NCBI GenBank assembly: GCA_964390055.1
Contig: CAYMGQ010000002.1
Span: 124,001 to 188,000 of the forward strand
DNA from: CAYMGQ01 sp964390055
GTDB lineage: Bacteria; Bacillota; Clostridia; Peptostreptococcales; Natronincolaceae
Direction: 5' to 3'
Length of the DNA stretch: 64,000 nucleotides
The notes beneath the pieces are model-generated. The model did not search any database, was not told the DNA's origin, and was given only the letters and a program-made list of their open reading frames with translations. The position numbers were made by a program, and so were the translations under genes. Of the stretch, positions 26,750-35,891 are shown in pieces. The stretch's first letter is position 1; each line of letters opens with the position of its first letter.

Positions 26750-28558
26750 TTAATCCTCCAATTTCAATACAGACATAAAGGCTTTTTGTGGTACCTCTAC
26801 ACTGCCTACCTGTCTCATTCGCTTTTTTCCCTCTTTTTGCTTTTCCAATAATTTTTTCTTTCTAGAGACATCACCACCATAGCACTTAGCAAGAACATCC
26901 TTCCTAAGAGCTCTAATTGTCTCCCTTGCTATAATTTTTTGCCCTATTGATGCTTGAATTGGTATGGGAAATTGATGCTTAGGGATCTCATCCTTTAATC
27001 TCTCACACATGGATCGTCCTCTGGGGTAAGCCTTGTCCTCATGAACTATAAAAGATAGGGCATCCACCTGTTCACCATTAATCAAGATATCCAGTTTTAC
27101 AAGTTTGGATTCTTTATATCCTAAAAATTCATAGTCAAGAGATCCATATCCCCTGGTCCTAGATTTCAAGGCATCAAAAAAATCGTATATAACTTCGTTT
27201 AAGGGTAGTTCATAATGGAGGTTAACCCTCGTCCCCTCCACATATTCCATATTTTTCATCTCACCCCGCCGCTCCTGACATAGTTCCATCACAGCACCCA
27301 CATATTCATTGGGTACCATAATGTCAGCTTTGACAATAGGTTCTTCCATCACTGAAATCTCCTGTGTTTCAGGCAAATTAGCAGGATTTTGTATCATCTC
27401 AACCTCACCATCGGTTTTTATAACTTTATATATTACACTTGGGGCCGTTGTAATTAAATCCAAGTTAAATTCCCTCTCCAGCCTTTCCTGGACTATTTCC
27501 ATGTGGAGGAGCCCTAAAAATCCACACCTATATCCAAAACCCAATGCGGCAGAGGTTTCTGGTTCATATACTAAGGCAGCATCATTTACATGTAACTTTT
27601 CTAGTGCATCCCTAATATCCTCAAACTTGGCTCCTTCAGCTGGATATATGCCACAATAAACCATGGATGTTACCTGCCTATAGCCCGGCAATGGTTCAGA
27701 AGTGGGATTGTTTGCATCTGTAATAGTATCCCCTACCCGGCAATGCCTCACATCCTTAATACTAGCCGCTATATAGCCTACATCCCCTGCCTTTAATTCA
27801 TCTAATTCTACCAAGCCAGGCGAATGAACTCCTACCTCCGTTACCTCGAAGCTTTCCCCTGTAGACATCATTTTGATTTGCATTCCCTTTTTTACTGACC
27901 CCTCTACAATTCTAATGTAAGCAATAACACCCTTATAGTTATCATAATAGGAATCAAAAACTAAGGCCTTAAGCGGAGCCCCTTCTTCTTTCTCAGGAGC
28001 CGGTATTTTTTTAACTACGGCCTCAAGCACATCTTCAATATTAATGCCATCCTTTGCAGAAATTAATGGTATATCCTGCGTATCCAGGCCGATTATATCC
28101 TCAATTTCCTTCTTAATTTCTTCAGGCCTAGCACTTGGTAAATCAATTTTATTTATAACCGGAACAATCTCCAAGTCCTGTTCAAGGGCTAAATACACAT
28201 TAGCCAAAGTTTGGGCTTCGATTCCTTGGGCAGCATCCACAACCAGAATAGCTCCATCGCAAGCGGCCAAACTTCTGGAAACTTCATAGGTAAAATCCAC
28301 ATGACCTGGTGTATCAATTAAATTAAGATAATATTCCTGTCCATCTTTAGCCCTGTATACTAGTCTAATAGGCTGTAATTTAATAGTTATGCCCCGTTCC
28401 CGCTCCAAATCCATATTATCCAAAACCTGATCCTGCATTTCCCTCTGACTTATTAGGCCCGTGGCCTCAATCAATCTGTCAGCCAAGGTAGATTTGCCAT
28501 GATCAATATGGGCAATAATAGAAAAGTTTCTGATTTTGTTTTGTCTATCCCCCGGCAT
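26750..28558 (-). CDS. lepA: Elongation factor 4 (LepA)
   Basis: Ribosome-associated GTPase acting in translation or 30S biogenesis. The 602-residue protein has GTPase motifs AHIDHGKSTLADRL, DTPGHVDF and NKIDLPSA, EF-G-like domains and the LepA C-terminal domain (CYGGDVSRKKKLLEKQKEGK). Normal length. Confidence 0.98.
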   Translation of the reverse strand: MPGDRQNKIRNFSIIAHIDHGKSTLADRLIEATGLISQREMQDQVLDNMDLERERGITIKLQPIRLVYRAKDGQEYYLNLIDTPGHVDFTYEVSRSLAACDGAILVVDAAQGIEAQTLANVYLALEQDLEIVPVINKIDLPSARPEEIKKEIEDIIGLDTQDIPLISAKDGINIEDVLEAVVKKIPAPEKEEGAPLKALVFDSYYDNYKGVIAYIRIVEGSVKKGMQIKMMSTGESFEVTEVGVHSPGLVELDELKAGDVGYIAASIKDVRHCRVGDTITDANNPTSEPLPGYRQVTSMVYCGIYPAEGAKFEDIRDALEKLHVNDAALVYEPETSAALGFGYRCGFLGLLHMEIVQERLEREFNLDLITTAPSVIYKVIKTDGEVEMIQNPANLPETQEISVMEEPIVKADIMVPNEYVGAVMELCQERRGEMKNMEYVEGTRVNLHYELPLNEVIYDFFDALKSRTRGYGSLDYEFLGYKESKLVKLDILINGEQVDALSFIVHEDKAYPRGRSMCERLKDEIPKHQFPIPIQASIGQKIIARETIRALRKDVLAKCYGGDVSRKKKLLEKQKEGKKRMRQVGSVEVPQKAFMSVLKLED

Positions 28559-28641
28559 AAAGCAATTCCTCCTTCTACTTTACATATCCATAACTCTATA
28601 GATTATATCATAATACACCTACCCTGGGTAGTAATTCCATA

Positions 28642-28980
28642 TTACATTTGAAAAAGCCGGTTCCTCCGGCTTGTAATTATTTTTCCTATTATATTTTTGC
28701 CATTTCTTTTTATATCTAAGTAGACCCTCCTTAAGTATAGGTGTATTTTATCTATCTTACTATTTTCAATATAAATTTTATGTCCTAATCCATATAAAGT
28801 CAAATATTCATCCCCAATATCGAATCCTAAGACTTTGGTATCCTCCAGTGCTAACATTTCCCGAAGGGCTAAATCAACTCCAAGCATTCCTATAATTAGT
28901 ATAATCAAAATACAGAATAGGATTAATCTTAATTGCCTTTTTTTCTTTTTTCTTTCCCTTTTAATTTTCATTCTACTCAA
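28642..28980 (-). CDS. Small unknown membrane protein between spoIIP and lepA
   Basis: A 112-residue protein with a very basic N-terminus (KIKRERKKKKRQLR), one membrane helix (LILFCILIILIIGMLGVDLA) and an extracytoplasmic C-terminal part (ALEDTKVLGFDIGDEYLTLY). I do not recognise a family. The start is probably TTG at 28980, 5-6 nt after GGTGAT; ATG at 28971 is an alternative. Its position beside spoIIP and gpr makes a sporulation role possible but unproven. A terminator-like hairpin lies inside its last codons. Confidence 0.65.
   Translation of the reverse strand: MSRMKIKRERKKKKRQLRLILFCILIILIIGMLGVDLALREMLALEDTKVLGFDIGDEYLTLYGLGHKIYIENSKIDKIHLYLRRVYLDIKRNGKNIIGKIITSRRNRLFQM
28654..28672 (-). 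terminator. Terminator embedded in the 3' end of the small membrane protein gene
   Basis: AAGCCGG (28666-28672 read on minus) pairs with CCGGCTT (28654-28660) around a 5-nt loop, followed by TTTTT on the minus strand. The hairpin encodes the residues S-R-R-N-R-L just before the stop at 28642-28644. Confidence 0.65.
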
Positions 28981-29026
28981 TTTATATCACCATTGATATT
29001 GTAGACTTTTTGTCCGATTAATAAAC

Positions 29027-30274
29027 CTATCTTTCTATAAGCTCTAAGGCATTCCTCAATACATCAGCTAAATAGTATGCTGCAACCCTGGCTTCTTCAA
29101 TGGTGTTTACATTACTACCCACTTCTATTAAGGCATAATAATCTGTTAAAAATTGATTGTATCTGCCATAAGGTTTTACAAGAATTGGCTTGCTAAATCC
29201 TGCATATTTAGCATCACTTACAGCCCTAATAAAATTGGCAAAATTCTCTACTTGTATCTTGTTTTCGGCTTCTGGTCCTATCACTAGCTGAAACCTACTG
29301 GATAGTTCATTATTAATTGTAACCCTATTACTTGCAACTAATCTATCTTTATTGGATTTATTGTTTAAATTGTCATAGCCATCCCTATGGATATCCAAAA
29401 CAATTTTTATTGAAGGATTATTATTTAAAATCTTTTTAGCTCTCTCTAGGGATCGGTTATAGGAACCACTATATGAGGGATAATCATGATAGCTTTCATC
29501 ATGTATCACATTAAAACCGGCCTTTTCTAATTCCTTTTTAAGAATCCTTCCAACTTCCATAACAGAATATTCCTTTCTTAAACTATGAAAGTTCCCCTCA
29601 GACGCTGGTTTGTAGGACTCTGTACCGTGGGTATGGTAAATTAAAATATGGGGTAGTCCTTTTTGAAGGTCTATCTTCTGGGGTTTTTTTATGCTATCTA
29701 CTACTTCCGCGCTAGTAACATCCAGACTATCTATTAAATCCCCTTGACCAATTAAAAAAAAGTCCCTTTCCCTAATATCATTATTTTTCCTATCATCTAT
29801 TTTGTCAGTAGCCCCCCTACTGGTCAAAATACCGGCGGGAATTGAAGGTTTGTTTTCATCCAAGTCATCTAATTCAAGAAATGTAATATCTTCCTTCTTT
29901 TCTATAGGGCTAGATTGAGTTTCCCTATGGTATATATCTGCATATAGGGCCCCACCAGGTAATTGATTTTGAACAAAGCTAACAGGATTTTTGAAATCAA
30001 TTGTAATAATCTTATCAATTAAATAAGTGTGTAAATTGCTAATCGGATTAGCAAGGCCCATCTCATCTCTTACTTTTCCCCCTGGCAGTACATGATGGAT
30101 AGCATGTACTAGGATTTTGTTTTGTGGCAAGATGTCTTCCTGGTATGCTGTGGAGCCGGCAATGGAGTTTTTGCTTAAAATTTTTCTACCAAAAACAAAA
30201 AGAATAACTAAAATAACTATTAGTAAAAAAATATTGTAATAATGCCTAAACCTCCGGGGCCTTTTTCTTATCAT
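29027..30274 (-). CDS. spoIIP: Stage II sporulation protein P
   Basis: Peptidoglycan amidase/endopeptidase that, with SpoIID and SpoIIM, drives membrane migration during engulfment. The 415-residue protein has an N-terminal anchor (residues 13-29), a long linker and an amidase domain with ILIYHTHGTESYKP, KIVLDIHRDG and a late glutamate segment YYALIEVGSNVNT holding metal and catalytic residues. It lies 75 bp downstream of gpr. Confidence 0.96.
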   Translation of the reverse strand: MIRKRPRRFRHYYNIFLLIVILVILFVFGRKILSKNSIAGSTAYQEDILPQNKILVHAIHHVLPGGKVRDEMGLANPISNLHTYLIDKIITIDFKNPVSFVQNQLPGGALYADIYHRETQSSPIEKKEDITFLELDDLDENKPSIPAGILTSRGATDKIDDRKNNDIRERDFFLIGQGDLIDSLDVTSAEVVDSIKKPQKIDLQKGLPHILIYHTHGTESYKPASEGNFHSLRKEYSVMEVGRILKKELEKAGFNVIHDESYHDYPSYSGSYNRSLERAKKILNNNPSIKIVLDIHRDGYDNLNNKSNKDRLVASNRVTINNELSSRFQLVIGPEAENKIQVENFANFIRAVSDAKYAGFSKPILVKPYGRYNQFLTDYYALIEVGSNVNTIEEARVAAYYLADVLRNALELIER

Positions 30275-30349
30275 TTAAAACACCCACCTTTAATGACTAC
30301 TATATTGAATACTATGAAAGCTAGTCGGTCTTTATTACCAAGAATTCTC

Positions 30350-31324
30350 TTAGTGTATATACCTATTGATATCCTTCAAATCTATGGCAGGGTGGATTGC
30401 TATATTAATGGCATTTGCAATTATTTGCGATAAATCTCTTATAATTATATCTACCTCCTTTGGGGTAACCATTACATTAGCACTATAAGGCTCTAATACT
30501 TCCTTAATTAGATGGTATTTTTCCTCTTCCTCTAAATTAGCCAACATTTGATAAAATTCTGTTCCTTCCTCAGCGTGACTTAAAAAGGCCTTGAGAACCA
30601 ATTGTATAGTGTCATTCGTTAAAGTAGCTGCATCTACCACTGTAGGTACTCCTATAGCAATAACTGGCACACCTAGGGTCTCTTGGTCTAAAGCCTGCCT
30701 TTTATTCCCTACCCCAGAACCTGGTTGGATCCCGGTGGTAGAAATCTGTATAGTAGTATTGACTCTTTCCATTTTTCTGGATGCCAAGGCATCTACGGCG
30801 ACCACCAGGTCTGCTTTTATATTATTAATAATCCCTTTAATAATCTCCCCCGTTTCCAATCCCGTTGTCCCCATCACTCCTGGTGCAATAGCACTTAATT
30901 CTGATAAGTCTTCGTCCCCTTGCTTATTGTACAATTGGAACAAATGTCTGGTAACAAAAAGTTTAGATATAACATTTGGTCCAAGGGCATCAGGGGTTAC
31001 TGCTTCATTACCTAAACCCACTACCAAAACTTTTAAATATTTCTTTTTATTGACAAGCTTTCTTAATTCTTGGGCTAATATTTTACTTATATTATCCTTT
31101 AAATCTGCATCTGCCTTCCTTAAGGCAATACATTCCAAGGTAATATATTTACCCCTTCCCTTTCCCATGATTTTTTCCCCATATTGGTTGAGGATCTCTA
31201 CCCTAGTTAGACTAATATCCCCTATTTCCTCCTCCTCCACAGCTACACCAGGAATTTCCTCATTTTTTTCTTCATTATATAATTCCCTTACTTCTAAGGC
31301 TAAATCTGTCCTTATTTTAAACAT
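30350..31324 (-). CDS. gpr: Germination protease GPR
   Basis: Spore protease that degrades SASPs at germination, made as an inactive zymogen. The 324-residue protein starts MFKIRTDLALEVRELYNEE, where TDLALE resembles the self-cleavage region, and shows the core segments VVGLGNEAVTPDALGP and TTGIQPGSGVGNKR. It lies between rpsT (divergent) and spoIIP, the classic gene order. Confidence 0.96.
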   Translation of the reverse strand: MFKIRTDLALEVRELYNEEKNEEIPGVAVEEEEIGDISLTRVEILNQYGEKIMGKGRGKYITLECIALRKADADLKDNISKILAQELRKLVNKKKYLKVLVVGLGNEAVTPDALGPNVISKLFVTRHLFQLYNKQGDEDLSELSAIAPGVMGTTGLETGEIIKGIINNIKADLVVAVDALASRKMERVNTTIQISTTGIQPGSGVGNKRQALDQETLGVPVIAIGVPTVVDAATLTNDTIQLVLKAFLSHAEEGTEFYQMLANLEEEEKYHLIKEVLEPYSANVMVTPKEVDIIIRDLSQIIANAINIAIHPAIDLKDINRYIH

Positions 31325-31479
31325 TCTTCCACCCCTAAATTTTATTTGCTTATTTATAGTTAGTCCAATATATATTATTTGATAACTTCTAATAAAATAT
31401 ATGCAATAACTAATATTTTTTGTATAAATGTAAAAGCATAGGGTTAAAGGTAAGATAATTAGGAATTTAACTATTAATA

Positions 31480-31508
31480 TTGATTTTTGGCCTGACTTTT
31501 GATAAAAT
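31480..31508 (+). promoter_or_regulatory. SigA promoter of rpsT
   Basis: TTGATT (31480-31485), 17-nt spacer, TAAAAT (31503-31508), about 35 bp before the rpsT start codon. Confidence 0.7.
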
Positions 31509-31542
31509 TACTTTGTTAAGAGGATATAGGGAGGTGAAGGTA

Positions 31543-31809
31543 TTGGCAAATATTAAATCAGCCATTAAACAAATAAGAGTTATCGAAAGAAGAACTGCAA
31601 GAAATAGGAAAATTAAATCCCAATTAAATACTGCAGAAAGAAGATTTGAAGAAGCCCTAGCCCTTGGGGACCTAGAGGATGCTAGAGAAAGACTAAAGTT
31701 TGCTGAAAAGAAATATATGCAAGCTGCAGCCAAGAAAATTGTTCACAAGGCAAAGGCCTCAAGGAAAATATCAAGACTTACTCAAAGATTAAACAAGGCT
31801 AGCTCTTAG
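31543..31809 (+). CDS. rpsT: 30S ribosomal protein S20
   Basis: An 88-residue basic helical protein beginning (M)ANIKSAIKQIRVIERRTARN, binding the 5' domain of 16S rRNA. The start is TTG at 31543 behind GGGAGGTGAAGG; this gives the standard S20 N-terminus and length, while upstream codons do not. It is the only plus-strand gene in the first 35 kb, the same exception found in Bacillus. Confidence 0.96.
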   Translation: MANIKSAIKQIRVIERRTARNRKIKSQLNTAERRFEEALALGDLEDARERLKFAEKKYMQAAAKKIVHKAKASRKISRLTQRLNKASS

Positions 31810-31845
31810 TTAATAAATCCGTGTCTCGGATTCCATAAATAAAAC

Positions 31846-31878
31846 AAGCGTACATAGGATGAATATGATACGCTTTTT
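31846..31878 (+). terminator. Terminator after rpsT
   Basis: AAGCGTA (31846-31852) pairs with TACGCTT (31869-31875) and is followed by T residues. A smaller hairpin AATCCG/CGGATT lies at 31816-31832. holA ends convergently 15 bp further on. Confidence 0.65.
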
Positions 31879-31892
31879 ATTTTTCTGTATTT

Positions 31893-32930
31893 TTATTTTG
31901 AACTGCATTGATGTACAAACAACTCCATTGCTATATGCTCATTCATGGCGCCAGTTTTTATAGACAAATCCATTTCCACAAAAGCTTTTAGTAAATCTTC
32001 CAATTCCCCTAAGGTGAACACCCTTCCTTGGTTGACACAATTTCTAACAACAAAGGGATGTATGCCAAGTTTAGAGGCTATAATCTTACTTGTATATCCT
32101 TCCTCCAGCAATAATTTTACCTTTAATAGATTCCTGATATGGTTGCCCAGTGTAGCCCCTATCTTTATAATAGGTTCGCCCTGGCCCACCATATGACCAA
32201 GACGCTTTAATGCCTCTCTTTGGCGTTTTTGTCCCATGGCATCCAAGAGTTTGAAAATATCATTCTGAAAACTAGTAGTGAAAATTTTTTGCAAATCCTC
32301 CAGCTTTACCTTATTTTTTTCTCCCATAAAGGATATTATTTTTTGTATCTCATTATCGATATCAAATAAGTTTTGCCTACTATTTCTGCCAATGTAATTG
32401 ATATTTTTAAGAAAATATTCCAGCTCCCTACTAGCTATGTCTTTGCCATGACCCCTAAATTTGTCTACTATCCATTTTCTAAGTTCCCCCCCAGAGATTT
32501 TTTGAAAATTGATTACTTGCCCATGTTTTTTTGCCTGCTTAACCAATCTTTTCCTAGCATCTATTGTAGTATAGGAAACAAAAACAAGACAGGTGGTTTG
32601 GGGAACTTTCTCCAAATAATTGGTCAATTCCTTTTCCTCTGTTTCAGATATGTTTTTTGCCCCTCTTTGAAAACCGTCAAAATCTTTTACTAATATTAGT
32701 TTCCTTTCCGCCATAAAGGGCAGAGTTTCACAGGCGTCTATCAATTTTCCCATATTAAAGTCCTTGCCCTTTATAGTATGGTAATTTAAATCCATAAATT
32801 CCTCATCTACAATGGCATTTATTAATTCTTCTAGGAAATTATCCCGTAAATAAATTTCCTCCCCATATAGTAAATATGTACTTGGTATTTTATTGGTTTT
32901 TAATTGCTTTAAGGCTTCCTTATAATTCAT
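31893..32930 (-). CDS. holA: DNA polymerase III delta subunit
   Basis: Clamp-loader subunit that opens the beta clamp. The 345-residue protein has the delta N-terminal domain (PSTYLLYGEEIYLRDNFLEE), an AAA+-like middle and a helical C-terminal collar domain. It follows comEC by 1 bp, the standard arrangement. Confidence 0.95.
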   Translation of the reverse strand: MNYKEALKQLKTNKIPSTYLLYGEEIYLRDNFLEELINAIVDEEFMDLNYHTIKGKDFNMGKLIDACETLPFMAERKLILVKDFDGFQRGAKNISETEEKELTNYLEKVPQTTCLVFVSYTTIDARKRLVKQAKKHGQVINFQKISGGELRKWIVDKFRGHGKDIASRELEYFLKNINYIGRNSRQNLFDIDNEIQKIISFMGEKNKVKLEDLQKIFTTSFQNDIFKLLDAMGQKRQREALKRLGHMVGQGEPIIKIGATLGNHIRNLLKVKLLLEEGYTSKIIASKLGIHPFVVRNCVNQGRVFTLGELEDLLKAFVEMDLSIKTGAMNEHIAMELFVHQCSSK

Positions 32931-32931
32931 T

Positions 32932-34410
32932 TTAGTTCAACTCTTTTCTTTTAGACCAAAATATATGATAGGCTCCAAATAATAAACTATAGTAGAAAAT
33001 AATATGGTAATAACTAATACTTACCACTTCAATACTGGCAAAGGATAGATTACTTAGCTTCCTTACCATCCAATGCATATATTTTAATAAGACATGGGTC
33101 AACAAATTTATCCTGCTTGCCCAATGCATTGAAAATATACTGAATAGGCTACTAATTCCCGCTGTCATTAATAGGGGTACCAAAATTGGAACAATAAAAA
33201 TATTAGCGACAAATGCTATCAAGGATATTTGCTGGAAATGAAATATCATTATGGGTATAGTACCAAGTTGCGCGGCTACAGTAACAGATATTAATGATTG
33301 CAAATAATTAGCTTTGATTTTAATAGACTGATTAATCCACGGGTAAAATAAAAGGATTGCAAGGGTTGCGGAAAATGATAATTGGAAGGAAATTGAAAAT
33401 AATGTTAGGGGATTATATAACAATAAAAGAAAGGCTATAAGCATCAGTCCATTAATGGGATCATACCTTCTATGAAGGAAGCAGGCAATTACATACAAAT
33501 AATACATACTCACAGCCCTAATGATTGACACTGGAAAATTAGCAATTGCACTATATAGTAATAAAAAAATCATGGTAATAAGTAAAATTTCCTTCTTACC
33601 CATGCCTAGAAATCCAAATACCTTATGTAAAATAAGAACTATTACGCCTACGTGCAATCCTGACACAGCTATTATATGTGCTGTCCCACTTATGGAAAAG
33701 AGGTCCAAAATCTCATCCTCTAGATAGCCCTGGTTTCCGAAAATTATACTTTTTAAAATTCCTGCTTCTATACTTGGTAGTAGCTGGTCAAAAAAATCCT
33801 CCAAATACCTCCTAATTTTAAAGCTTAAGTTAAATAAGTTAGTTGACTGAAATTTATCAACCCTAATTATATCCTTCTCCCTCCCCTGAAATATAGCCCT
33901 AATGCCTTTACCCCTAAGATATAATTTATAAGCTTCTAGATTATCGCCGTCTAGGCTCTCTATAAAGATCGGGTTTTTTATACTTATAATATCTGTGGGC
34001 TCTAAACTAAAATCCGTATTTCCATCCTTATAAAGCTCCAACCTAATTCTTTCTTTAACCTCTATTACTCTACTCCCATCAATTATTTTTAATATATCAG
34101 CATCATATTCTACATATCTTTCCCTATCCAAGCCTGTATTCTTTATTTCAAGCTCAAGGATGATCTTATCAAAATTACATCCTTGTAAAACACTTGAATT
34201 ATCAATATGGATAGAATATACATATATGCCTAGTAAGACAAAGGAAAAAGCCAAGAATATTATTGCATATTTTTTAGATAGGCCACTTAAAACAAGGTTA
34301 GTCACCACTAAGGCAATAAGAAAATAGGCTGACAATGATGGCTTGAAAAAATGACTTATAATTATTCCTATTATTATTGGAATGCATAAGTAACTAAAAG
34401 GTTTTCTCAT
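32932..34410 (-). CDS. comEC: ComEC/Rec2 competence channel, truncated form lacking the MBL domain
   Basis: The 492-residue membrane protein has two N-terminal helices, the DUF4131/OB-like region (about 75-190) and the competence domain with its hallmark HIIAVSGLHVGVI and multiple membrane helices (about 215-480). ComEC forms the channel for transforming DNA. Typical full-length proteins are about 700-800 residues and end in a metallo-beta-lactamase domain thought to degrade the non-transforming strand; this one stops after the last helix (SLLFGAYHIFWSKRKELN). A lipoprotein MBL of the right type is encoded separately at 35892-36755. It lies 11 bp after the TPR gene and 1 bp before holA. Confidence 0.92.
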   Translation of the reverse strand: MRKPFSYLCIPIIIGIIISHFFKPSLSAYFLIALVVTNLVLSGLSKKYAIIFLAFSFVLLGIYVYSIHIDNSSVLQGCNFDKIILELEIKNTGLDRERYVEYDADILKIIDGSRVIEVKERIRLELYKDGNTDFSLEPTDIISIKNPIFIESLDGDNLEAYKLYLRGKGIRAIFQGREKDIIRVDKFQSTNLFNLSFKIRRYLEDFFDQLLPSIEAGILKSIIFGNQGYLEDEILDLFSISGTAHIIAVSGLHVGVIVLILHKVFGFLGMGKKEILLITMIFLLLYSAIANFPVSIIRAVSMYYLYVIACFLHRRYDPINGLMLIAFLLLLYNPLTLFSISFQLSFSATLAILLFYPWINQSIKIKANYLQSLISVTVAAQLGTIPIMIFHFQQISLIAFVANIFIVPILVPLLMTAGISSLFSIFSMHWASRINLLTHVLLKYMHWMVRKLSNLSFASIEVVSISYYHIIFYYSLLFGAYHIFWSKRKELN

Positions 34411-34421
34411 TGAAACTACCC

Positions 34422-35705
34422 CTAATTAAAAATTACCTGACAGGTTTCCCTATTACTTTTCTTTACCATACCAATAGCCTCATGCACTGGTTTATAGTAT
34501 GGTATAATCCTGCGTGCCTTATATAAATGCCAAATAGCTTCTTCTAAATTACCCATTCTACAATGTATCAAGCCCATTTGAAATTGTGCATACCCATTTT
34601 CCGGGGCACTTTCTACCAGCATTTGGGTATACATATAGGCCGTTTTTGTTTCCTGTAACCTAAAAAAAGTAATTTGTCCCAGGCTCATTAGTAGATAAGG
34701 ATCCTTGGGGTTATATTCCAAAGCTTTTTTATAGTATTCAATAGCCTCTGGGTAGTTTGCTTCCTCGTAATAACAGTCTCCAATAGATGTATATATATCT
34801 AGCTTAAAATCATCTATAAATGGCTCCTCTTCTAACTCCAAGGTTTTGTTGTAGAATTCTATTGCAATTTCGCTACTCCTAATCTCATAAAAAATATCCC
34901 CCATAAGTTTCCAAAAATAAGGGTTATCTGGATTTTTGTTTAAGACCTTTTTTAAAAAATTTAATGCATAATCATAATTTCCTAAATTCATTAATGAAAT
35001 AACCAAATTACTAATTAAATATTCATTTTCAGGGTTTTTCTTTAATGCCTCCTTACAGGCCTTAAAGGCTTCATCCTCCATGCCATTTACCAAATAAAAG
35101 CTGCTTATATTCAAATGAGGTTCTATGGAGTCTGGTCTCAACAGGGTTTGCATCTTTAGGCATTTTATGGCCCTACCCAAGTTGCCCATATCTTCATACA
35201 AGTATGCTAACTCCTCCAAGACATAAAAGCGTTTGTATTTTTTAAGGAAGAATGGATTGTATTTCATAAAAACTATTAAGCCCTTATAGGCTATATCCAC
35301 CCTATTATATTCCATATGCGTCTTAATTTCCCTAAGGAATATTGTCCACGCATCACCATTAGCTTTCTGATACAACAAATTGTATTTTCGAATCCATTTC
35401 TCCTCCAATACTTCTAGGGCTTGGTTCTTTACAGGGTAAAATACCTGCTTATCTACCCGCTCACTTCCTAGATTAGTACTTATATTCCTATATAATTCCT
35501 CCCCCTTTTTACCAGGTGTGAAAAGAATTTCAACCCAATACCCGGGTATAGTTTTAAATCTATTTTTTAATTTTATATTCTCAAATCCCTTGATTTTCTT
35601 AATTTTCTCTTGGTATTCATCCTTCTCGCTTGACTGTATATTAAGTTCATTCTCTAAAAATTCTGTCCTTTCTTTCCTATTATGAAAGAAAATATTTAAC
35701 CTCAT
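34422..35705 (-). CDS. Tetratricopeptide repeat protein upstream of comEC
   Basis: A 427-residue soluble protein. Residues 1-130 are charged and unassigned; about 160-420 contain at least six TPR units, for example AIKCLKMQTLLRPDSIEPHL, ALNFLKKVLNKNPDNPYFWK and AIEYYKKALEYNPKDPYLLM. TPRs mediate protein contacts; the partner is unknown. It is first in a tight TPR-comEC-holA unit. Confidence 0.85.
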   Translation of the reverse strand: MRLNIFFHNRKERTEFLENELNIQSSEKDEYQEKIKKIKGFENIKLKNRFKTIPGYWVEILFTPGKKGEELYRNISTNLGSERVDKQVFYPVKNQALEVLEEKWIRKYNLLYQKANGDAWTIFLREIKTHMEYNRVDIAYKGLIVFMKYNPFFLKKYKRFYVLEELAYLYEDMGNLGRAIKCLKMQTLLRPDSIEPHLNISSFYLVNGMEDEAFKACKEALKKNPENEYLISNLVISLMNLGNYDYALNFLKKVLNKNPDNPYFWKLMGDIFYEIRSSEIAIEFYNKTLELEEEPFIDDFKLDIYTSIGDCYYEEANYPEAIEYYKKALEYNPKDPYLLMSLGQITFFRLQETKTAYMYTQMLVESAPENGYAQFQMGLIHCRMGNLEEAIWHLYKARRIIPYYKPVHEAIGMVKKSNRETCQVIFN

Positions 35706-35891
35706 GTCACGCCCTCCCTTAGGAGCAAATATCCATCTCCTATATAATACTATAACACAAAAAATATATTAATTATAAAAAAATATCATCAAATATATAC
35801 AGATTACTTCATAAGTATAATATAATAAAATAAAACTTCAAGAAGAAATTTAACTATTTTAAAATAACTAATGCAAAGGGATGATTAACCT

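Noticed and set aside
30591..31382. 263-codon plus-strand frame opposite gpr
   Set aside because: The minus-strand gpr reading has clear family motifs and gene context; the antisense frame has none.
31543..31809. rpsT orientation against its neighbours as a sign of rearrangement
   Set aside because: The same inversion of rpsT within this block is the normal arrangement in Bacillus and clostridia.
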